29,510 nucleotides of DNA. Origin: Bacteroidota bacterium (lineage in GTDB: Bacteria > Bacteroidota > Bacteroidia > Chitinophagales > Chitinophagaceae). Below the pieces are notes generated by a model. It was not told the origin of the DNA. It made no database searches and was given only the letters and a program-made list of their open reading frames with translations. Positions 24,987 through 29,510 of the stretch are shown in pieces (the first letter of the stretch is position 1; each line of letters opens with the position of its first letter). The translations under genes were made by a program, and so were the position numbers. The stretch spans positions 1 to 29,510 of the forward strand of contig JANYAL010000098.1 of assembly GCA_025361325.1 (NCBI GenBank). The letters run 5' to 3'.

Positions 24987-25739
24987 TCAGCTCATTTTGA
25001 AGGTAAGGGCTGCCAGTTCATTGATGCCCAGCGCTTCGGCCCTTTTGCTGAAGATATCTTCCCGGAGTATTTCGGGCGGGAAAAGGCTTTTTACTGCGTT
25101 ACGCATCGTTTTACGCCGCTGGTTGAACGCAGTCTTCACCAGCACCCGGTATGCCCGGTCGCTCTTCACCTCCAGTCTAACCTTTCTCCGCTTCAACCGG
25201 ATCACGCCGCTCTGCACTTTTGGTGGCGGATCAAAACATTCGTTTCCTACATCAAAGAGGTATTCCACATCATAAAAAGCCTGTACCAGGGCGCTCAGTA
25301 CACCATACACTTTACTACCGGCCAGTGAAGCGGCACGCTGGGCTACTTCCTTCTGGAACATGCCGATGACGCAGGGCACGTCCTCTTTCCATTCCAGGAT
25401 CTTAAAAAGGATCTGTGTGGAGATATTATAAGGGAAATTGCCGATCACGGTAAAAGGAGTTTCAAAGGGTTTACCAATATCCAGGAAACTTTCGTGAATA
25501 ATTTTGTCTTTCATCAAAGGAAATTTCTTCAGGAGGTAATCCACTTTTTCCAGGTCCAGTTCCACCGCTTTGAATTCAATCCCGGGCAACAGGGCCAGGT
25601 GTTTGGTCAAAGCACCGGCACCGGGTCCCACTTCCAGTAAACTGACAAAGGGCTCTTCCTTTAAAGCGGCAATGATCTTACCGATCACCTGCTCATCCTT
25701 TAAAAAGTGTTGGCCCAGTGATTTTTTCAGCGTGTACAT
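24987..25739 (-). CDS. rsmA: 16S rRNA N6-dimethyladenosine transferase RsmA (KsgA)
   Basis: RsmA dimethylates two adjacent adenosines in the 3' helix of 16S rRNA late in small-subunit assembly. The 250-residue length is typical. It begins with the family signature KKSLGQHFLKD, followed by the S-adenosylmethionine site LEVGPGAGALTKHL, the acidic strand VELDLEK, the catalytic NFPYN at the target-base pocket, and the C-terminal RRKTMRNAVKS region that contacts rRNA. The ATG at 25739 is at the conserved N-terminus. A -7 box (TACTTTTG) ends just 5 bases before it. It is upstream of icmF on the same strand and follows the TonB receptor after a terminator. Confidence 0.97.
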   Translation of the reverse strand: MYTLKKSLGQHFLKDEQVIGKIIAALKEEPFVSLLEVGPGAGALTKHLALLPGIEFKAVELDLEKVDYLLKKFPLMKDKIIHESFLDIGKPFETPFTVIGNFPYNISTQILFKILEWKEDVPCVIGMFQKEVAQRAASLAGSKVYGVLSALVQAFYDVEYLFDVGNECFDPPPKVQSGVIRLKRRKVRLEVKSDRAYRVLVKTAFNQRRKTMRNAVKSLFPPEILREDIFSKRAEALGINELAALTFKMS

Positions 25740-25744
25740 TCCTG

Positions 25745-25752
25745 CAAAAGTA
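25745..25752 (-). promoter_or_regulatory. -7 promoter box TACTTTTG before rsmA
   Basis: On the minus strand TACTTTTG is an exact TAnnTTTG match. CAGGA separates it from the rsmA ATG, which the conserved N-terminus fixes at 25739. The mRNA would be leaderless or carry only a few bases. Confidence 0.5.
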
Positions 25753-25756
25753 CTAT

Positions 25757-25787
25757 AAAAAAAGCCCCTCCCCGGAAGGGAAAGGGC
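25757..25787 (-). terminator. Intrinsic terminator after the TonB receptor
   Basis: On the minus strand GCCC and TCCC segments pair with GGGA and GGGC (25764-25787), with two unpaired or mismatched positions, and T7 follows (A7 at 25757-25763). It lies 63 bases beyond the stop of the receptor gene and separates it from the rsmA promoter. Confidence 0.8.
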
Positions 25788-25850
25788 GATACATAAAATT
25801 GGGGGTTGTTCTAAACTTTGTATGCAAGCATTGCCGGCAGTATGGATCGC

Positions 25851-27965
25851 TTAATGTATTGCAATACCGGCATAATAGTTGATACCCGGCGCTGCATTAT
25901 AATAACGGCCTGCTGCCGCATTAATATCATTTCCCAGGCTGTAACGTGTATTAAAGATATTATCAACACCTCCGAAGATCTCCAGTTGAAGCCCGGCAAG
26001 AGCAATTTTTTTACGACCTGCGCGTATGCCTAATAAATTGTATGAACCGGCAATATCCGTATTGGCATCATTCAATGCGATGGCATCACTGTAGGTGTAG
26101 GTGATATTGCTGTACCAGCCTTTACCGGCGGAGAGGTCAAGCCCTGCCACGATCGTATTTGGTGCAATACCCGGTAATTGTTTTCCGGAAAAATCTGTTT
26201 TTACCTGTTGGAAATCTTTGTAATGAAAATCCTGGTTAGTATAACTTATCCAGGCTTTTAGTTTACTCAGAAACCAGGTTGGCTTGTTAATGACCTGGTA
26301 TTGTAAATTCGCTTCAATTCCCTGCTGTTTTGTAGATCCTGCATTCACATAATAGTATACTCCAGCAGTGTCTATACGCTGTACGATCATATTCTTGAGC
26401 AGGAAATAAAAAGTATTCAGGTCAAATTGTAATTTATTATTTAATAAAGTGCCCCTTGTTCCCAATTCATAATTAATTCCGTCTCCCGGCTGCAAGTTGG
26501 TTCCGATAATACCATTTGAGCGAAGCAGTTCTGTGGCTGTGGGTGTTGAAAATCCGCGGGAGGCACTCACATACACCGAGATGTCGGGGGTGATCTTTTT
26601 CAATAAAGCGATCCTGGGAGCGATCTTGGGTTCAAATGTCTGATCCTGTTCAGTAACCGGTCTTTTGGATAAGCGGGTAAAGCTGACAGAAGATTTATTC
26701 AGGCTTGCTCCTGCTGTAATTACCCAGCCTTTTTTCATGGTGAGGTCGGTCTGTGCAAATACGGTATATAACCAGGTATTGATATCATCATCTGTCTGTA
26801 ACGTGTCAATGGCACCCCCTTTATTGCGATAGTCCTTGGTGTTAAAAAAACCTTTCTGCGCTTCCACACCGGCATTTACCTGCAGCTTGTCCTCCCCGAA
26901 TTCCTTAAGGAACTGGAAAACAGACCTGCCTCCAAAATGAGGTTCTTTTCTTTTTTCATAAACCCGGATGCCCGGATTGGTAAAATCTGTATACGCCCCA
27001 TAAACAGAACTTATATTCTGCCAGTTATCATTGAAATGATATTCATGGCTTATCCCGAGCGTAAAATTCTTCTGACGGATAGCGGCCTGGTTCTCCACAG
27101 CGCCCGGATTGGTTCCGGAATGTGGTCTTGCCTGAATCGGGTTGGCATTATATTCCGTGATCGTTAAAGCGCCGGGGGTCTGATAATAAAGGTCAGCATA
27201 CATCATATAAGCATGAACACTTTGCTTTTCATTTATTTTTAAAAGGGTTTCCCAGCTGGCCACATCCCTGTGCATTTTTGTCTGCTCCCGGTAACCATTA
27301 GCCGTCTGATGACTGTACCCCAGTTCTGTCTGGGTGCCCGGCTTACCGAGGCGAATCGCTGTGCTGATATTATTGTTCGCAAAACTACCCGTTGTATAAT
27401 TGATCTCTGCTCCAGGCTTCCAGCAAACCGGCATACTTCGTATCAATAATGCACCTCCCGTACCGGCTCCATACATACTCCCGGCAGGGCCTTTTATTAT
27501 TTCCAGCGATTGAAAATTATAATACCCCAATTGGTTTAGGTAGGTATTGCCACCCGGGTCTGTTAGTGGTATTTCATTAAAATACACTTTCACATCTCTT
27601 ACGCCGAAAGGAGAGCGGAGTGAACTCCCCCTTATATTAAAACGGTAACTGCCGGGAGAGCGTTCCTCCATGCGTACACCCGGGTTGGTATTGACTGCGG
27701 ATAAAATACTGCAGTTACCAAAACGGTTGAGTTGGGCTTGCCCCACAAAACTGACAACAGCGGATACTTCTGCAAGCCTGCGATTCTGGTTATAGGCATT
27801 TACAATGACCTGCTGCATGGTTTTGCTTTCAGCAGAATCGATCACAGGTATATCTTGCCTAAGCTGTGAAAATAAAATTGCTGGAGATAGCAAAAGGATG
27901 AAAAAGAGTTTTGCTCGCTTCAACTGATTGATTTTTAGGGTAAAAATCAGTGAAAAGTGATTCAT
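25851..27965 (-). CDS. TonB-dependent outer-membrane receptor
   Basis: This 704-residue protein is an outer-membrane beta-barrel that imports a scarce ligand (siderophore, cobalamin, metal chelate or similar) using TonB energy. After a long signal sequence (hydrophobic core LFFILLLSPAILF, cleaved near SQ) comes the plug domain with VIVNAYNQNRRLAEVSAVVS, FNIRGSSLRSPFGVRDVKVY, SLEIIKGPAGSMYGAGTGGA, all typical. The barrel follows, ending in the aromatic-residue strand YYAGIAIH; NIFNTRYSLGN before it is the common penultimate motif. It lacks the carboxypeptidase-like N-terminal extension and the SusD partner of nutrient-type SusC proteins, so it resembles the metal/siderophore branch. The upstream region (27966-28221) is long and structured, which suggests regulation at the leader. 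A terminator follows. The ligand cannot be told. Confidence 0.93.
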   Translation of the reverse strand: MNHFSLIFTLKINQLKRAKLFFILLLSPAILFSQLRQDIPVIDSAESKTMQQVIVNAYNQNRRLAEVSAVVSFVGQAQLNRFGNCSILSAVNTNPGVRMEERSPGSYRFNIRGSSLRSPFGVRDVKVYFNEIPLTDPGGNTYLNQLGYYNFQSLEIIKGPAGSMYGAGTGGALLIRSMPVCWKPGAEINYTTGSFANNNISTAIRLGKPGTQTELGYSHQTANGYREQTKMHRDVASWETLLKINEKQSVHAYMMYADLYYQTPGALTITEYNANPIQARPHSGTNPGAVENQAAIRQKNFTLGISHEYHFNDNWQNISSVYGAYTDFTNPGIRVYEKRKEPHFGGRSVFQFLKEFGEDKLQVNAGVEAQKGFFNTKDYRNKGGAIDTLQTDDDINTWLYTVFAQTDLTMKKGWVITAGASLNKSSVSFTRLSKRPVTEQDQTFEPKIAPRIALLKKITPDISVYVSASRGFSTPTATELLRSNGIIGTNLQPGDGINYELGTRGTLLNNKLQFDLNTFYFLLKNMIVQRIDTAGVYYYVNAGSTKQQGIEANLQYQVINKPTWFLSKLKAWISYTNQDFHYKDFQQVKTDFSGKQLPGIAPNTIVAGLDLSAGKGWYSNITYTYSDAIALNDANTDIAGSYNLLGIRAGRKKIALAGLQLEIFGGVDNIFNTRYSLGNDINAAAGRYYNAAPGINYYAGIAIH

Positions 27966-28221
27966 ATATTGGATTTAGTTAGGTAACCTGCAGGCATCTC
28001 TAAAGATCCATGCCTTTGCCAGGTTATCCATTAACGTTTATTATAATGCTAATATTGTGCCTTTACACTGATCTGGCTTCAAATACCTTTTCGCGCTGAT
28101 TTTCGTGTTTTGTTTTCCACGAGATCTCTACTGGTGCCGGCGCTCTCCGACGGCTATTTCTCTTACCGGGTTTTGCTAACCGGGTTCATGCCAGTGGTGT
28201 AATGAGACACACATTAACAAT
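27966..28221 (-). promoter_or_regulatory. Long upstream region of the TonB receptor with hairpin and direct repeat
   Basis: This 256-base non-coding stretch contains, in the direction of the receptor gene, a direct repeat AACCCGGT-x6-AACCCGGT (about 28161-28182), a small stem TCGTG/CACGA (about 28102-28122) and the two-part hairpin at 27984-28026 close to the start codon. I looked for cobalamin and TPP riboswitch hallmarks and did not find the conserved boxes. No tRNA or gene is visible. Confidence 0.5.
27984..28026 (-). ncRNA. Candidate cis-regulatory hairpin in the TonB receptor leader
   Basis: TAACCTG (27984-27990) pairs with CAGGTTA (28020-28026), and AGGCAT (27992-27997) pairs with ATGCCT (28010-28015), with an asymmetric internal loop and a 12-base apical loop. 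The structure ends 18 bases before the ATG, so it could mask or expose the ribosome binding region. No known riboswitch class is matched. Confidence 0.4.
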
Positions 28222-28271
28222 CAACCCGGGATATTTTGCGAGGTCTGGACCTCGCAAAATATCCCGGGTTG
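28222..28271. repeat. 50-bp perfect palindrome (24-bp arms, 2-base centre)
   Basis: The arms 28222-28245 and 28248-28271 are exact reverse complements around TG. The sequence runs from CAACCCGGG through TATTTTGCGAGGTC and back. It lies 24 bases beyond the stop of the T9SS-protein gene, where a terminator would be expected, but no U run follows on either strand. It could act as a terminator, an RNA stabiliser or a protein-binding site, or be a dispersed repeat. Confidence 0.9.
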
Positions 28272-28295
28272 CTTCATCATAAGATCAGTTAAGGC

Positions 28296-29510
28296 TTATG
28301 ATCTCTGGAATCTGGTATTCAGGTCAATACATGTTCCCTTGATCTTCAGGTAATACGTACCCGATGCCAGTTTATTTAAATTTATGTTCAATTCGTTGTT
28401 CCCTTTTTTCAATGGAGCGGAGTTTTGAAGCAATACCCTGCCGGAAATATCAATGACCTGCCAGTCTGCATTACATTCTCCTGATGAAATTATGGTTGCT
28501 CTGATGTTGTCAATTGCAGGATTTGGTGATAAGGTGATAATACCTTTTGTTCCGGGCAGTGCTATCCTTACAATATTGGAATATTTATATGAGCCGTCAA
28601 TATCAATTAGCTTCAGGCGGTAAAAAACATTCAACGATTGCTGGTTTGTAACATCAGCATCCTGAAAGGCATAGCTGATCTCGGAAGAGGAGTTAACACT
28701 TGCAGCAACTATTCCAATCTGGTTAAAATTCTGCGCGTCAATACTTCTTTCAATGATAAAGCGGGATGTTTTGACCTCATTGATCGTTTTCCAGTTCAGT
28801 AATGTGGTAAAGTTATTTTGCAAAGAACCGGTGAATGAAAGCAGTTCCAATGGTAAGGTGGAATTGTTCGCTCCAAAATAGAAAGAAGAAAAGCCTGGAA
28901 CACTTACCTGTAAAACATACGCATTGGCACCTTGTTGCAGATCGGCCAACAGTGTATTGGTTGGTGTCAGCAAAGTGGTGGGTGTTGTCATTGTTGACCC
29001 GCAGGGGTCACTGTTCTTCAACACTTTTAACTGGGTAATGGAAGAGATCCCGCTTAATGGATCTGCAGCCAGTGCGGTATATTCAGCTTTGGAAATATAC
29101 AGCCTTATTTTGACCGGTATGGCAAAGGTGGTGACGGTAGGTGTGATCTTTATATTACGGTCGAGATAATGAACACCCCCATTAACACGGATAGCACCAC
29201 TGTTCTTATAAAAAGAGGAAGTGACCACTCCCAGGTTCTGGCCCTGGGCATTTATCTCCGCCAGTATGTTTCCGTCGGGGCCGGTTATGGGTACCCATAA
29301 ATAATTATTTGTGCCGTCAATGGTTATAGTACTGCCTGTATTACAGGTGTTGACGGGCCCGTCGGTTACCGGTATGCTTTTAGGTATTGAGCTGAATCCT
29401 CCCGCATCTGTATAACCCAGGAAAGAATATTTTATCACACAACCCGGGCAGGCAGGAACAGTGGGGTTGCCAACACCAGGTCCGGATGTGGCAGAACTGT
29501 TATCCATGAC
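28296..29510 (-). CDS. Type IX secretion cargo protein, C-terminal part
   Basis: The frame is open to the window edge, so the N-terminus is missing; an internal Met at 29507 is not the start. At least 404 residues are visible. The first 220 contain Cys-rich and Gly/Ser/Thr-rich beta-type sequence (PACPGCVIKYSFLGY; DGPVNTCNTGSTITIDG) without a recognised catalytic motif. The next 100 residues look like a fibronectin-like module (LLSFTGSLQNNFTTLLNWKT, split; FIIERSIDAQNFNQIG). The last 80 residues are a type A T9SS sorting domain: ITLSPNPAIDNIRATI, WQVIDISGRVLL, LNINLNKLASGTYYLKI. The protein is therefore exported and then surface-anchored or released by the type IX system. The final product could be an adhesin or an extracellular enzyme. 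Confidence 0.85.
   Translation of the reverse strand, partial: VMDNSSATSGPGVGNPTVPACPGCVIKYSFLGYTDAGGFSSIPKSIPVTDGPVNTCNTGSTITIDGTNNYLWVPITGPDGNILAEINAQGQNLGVVTSSFYKNSGAIRVNGGVHYLDRNIKITPTVTTFAIPVKIRLYISKAEYTALAADPLSGISSITQLKVLKNSDPCGSTMTTPTTLLTPTNTLLADLQQGANAYVLQVSVPGFSSFYFGANNSTLPLELLSFTGSLQNNFTTLLNWKTINEVKTSRFIIERSIDAQNFNQIGIVAASVNSSSEISYAFQDADVTNQQSLNVFYRLKLIDIDGSYKYSNIVRIALPGTKGIITLSPNPAIDNIRATIISSGECNADWQVIDISGRVLLQNSAPLKKGNNELNINLNKLASGTYYLKIKGTCIDLNTRFQRS

Noticed and set aside
27966..28221. Cobalamin or TPP riboswitch ahead of the TonB receptor
   Set aside because: A CCACTGGCA word and a CTGATCTGG word (on opposite strands) recall parts of these classes, but the remaining conserved boxes are missing and the order is wrong.
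1..29510. tRNA or rRNA genes
   Set aside because: I scanned the intergenic stretches for T-arm-like GGTTCGAATCC words and cloverleaf ends and found none.

Overview
The window is chromosomal DNA of a member of the Bacteroidota, most likely of the Chitinophagaceae or a close family (inference). Support comes from a protein with a type IX secretion C-terminal sorting domain, a SusC-like style TonB receptor, LytS/LytTR and OmpR-type regulators, an archaeal-type GGGP synthase of the kind found in this phylum, an MbnP/MbnH pair, and several exact TAnnTTTG (-7) boxes, the housekeeping promoter element of the phylum.

Layout. 1-4 kb: a 5'-truncated Cu(I) P1B-ATPase followed by recQ, then a 590-bp AT-rich gap. 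4.5-9.1 kb: an orphan OmpR-family response regulator, ruvB (minus strand), an F420-reductase-like NADP-binding protein, and a LytS-type kinase with its LytTR regulator. 9.1-12.3 kb: GGGP synthase (minus), then an overlapping operon arfB - mbnP - mbnH. 12.3-19.3 kb: an exported coiled-coil protein, a MOP-family flippase, a YncE-propeller/phosphoesterase fusion, a small exported protein with a duplicated zinc-ribbon-like unit, a lipoprotein amidase and an exported CAP-domain protein. 19.4-20.5 kb: an ECF sigma factor and a small membrane protein. 20.8-25.7 kb: a very long icmF (fused B12-dependent acyl-CoA mutase) and rsmA. 25.8-29.5 kb: a TonB-dependent receptor with a structured upstream region, a 50-bp perfect palindrome and the C-terminal part of a T9SS-secreted protein.

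The most striking object is icmF. Its B12-binding, G-protein and mutase domains look intact and are read in one uninterrupted frame, but the gene carries extra in-frame DNA: three tandem 45-bp units after the B12 domain; an apparently complete DUF559 (Vsr-like, PD-(D/E)XK) endonuclease domain followed by three tandem 39-bp units just before the G domain; and a single diverged copy of the same repeat family in a loop of the mutase domain. The two arrays are inverted relative to one another and share a 22-nt identical core, unit lengths are multiples of three, and the nuclease stretch is much poorer in G+C than its flanks (about 41% against 58% in the lines I counted). This looks like a palindromic, coding-sequence-tolerant mobile repeat associated with a nuclease, living inside an essential-looking metabolic gene.

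Other recurrent themes are metal and redox handling at the cell envelope (Cu-ATPase, MbnP/MbnH, CxxC protein, TonB receptor) and -7 boxes that lie within a few bases of start codons, suggesting leaderless or very short-leader transcripts.
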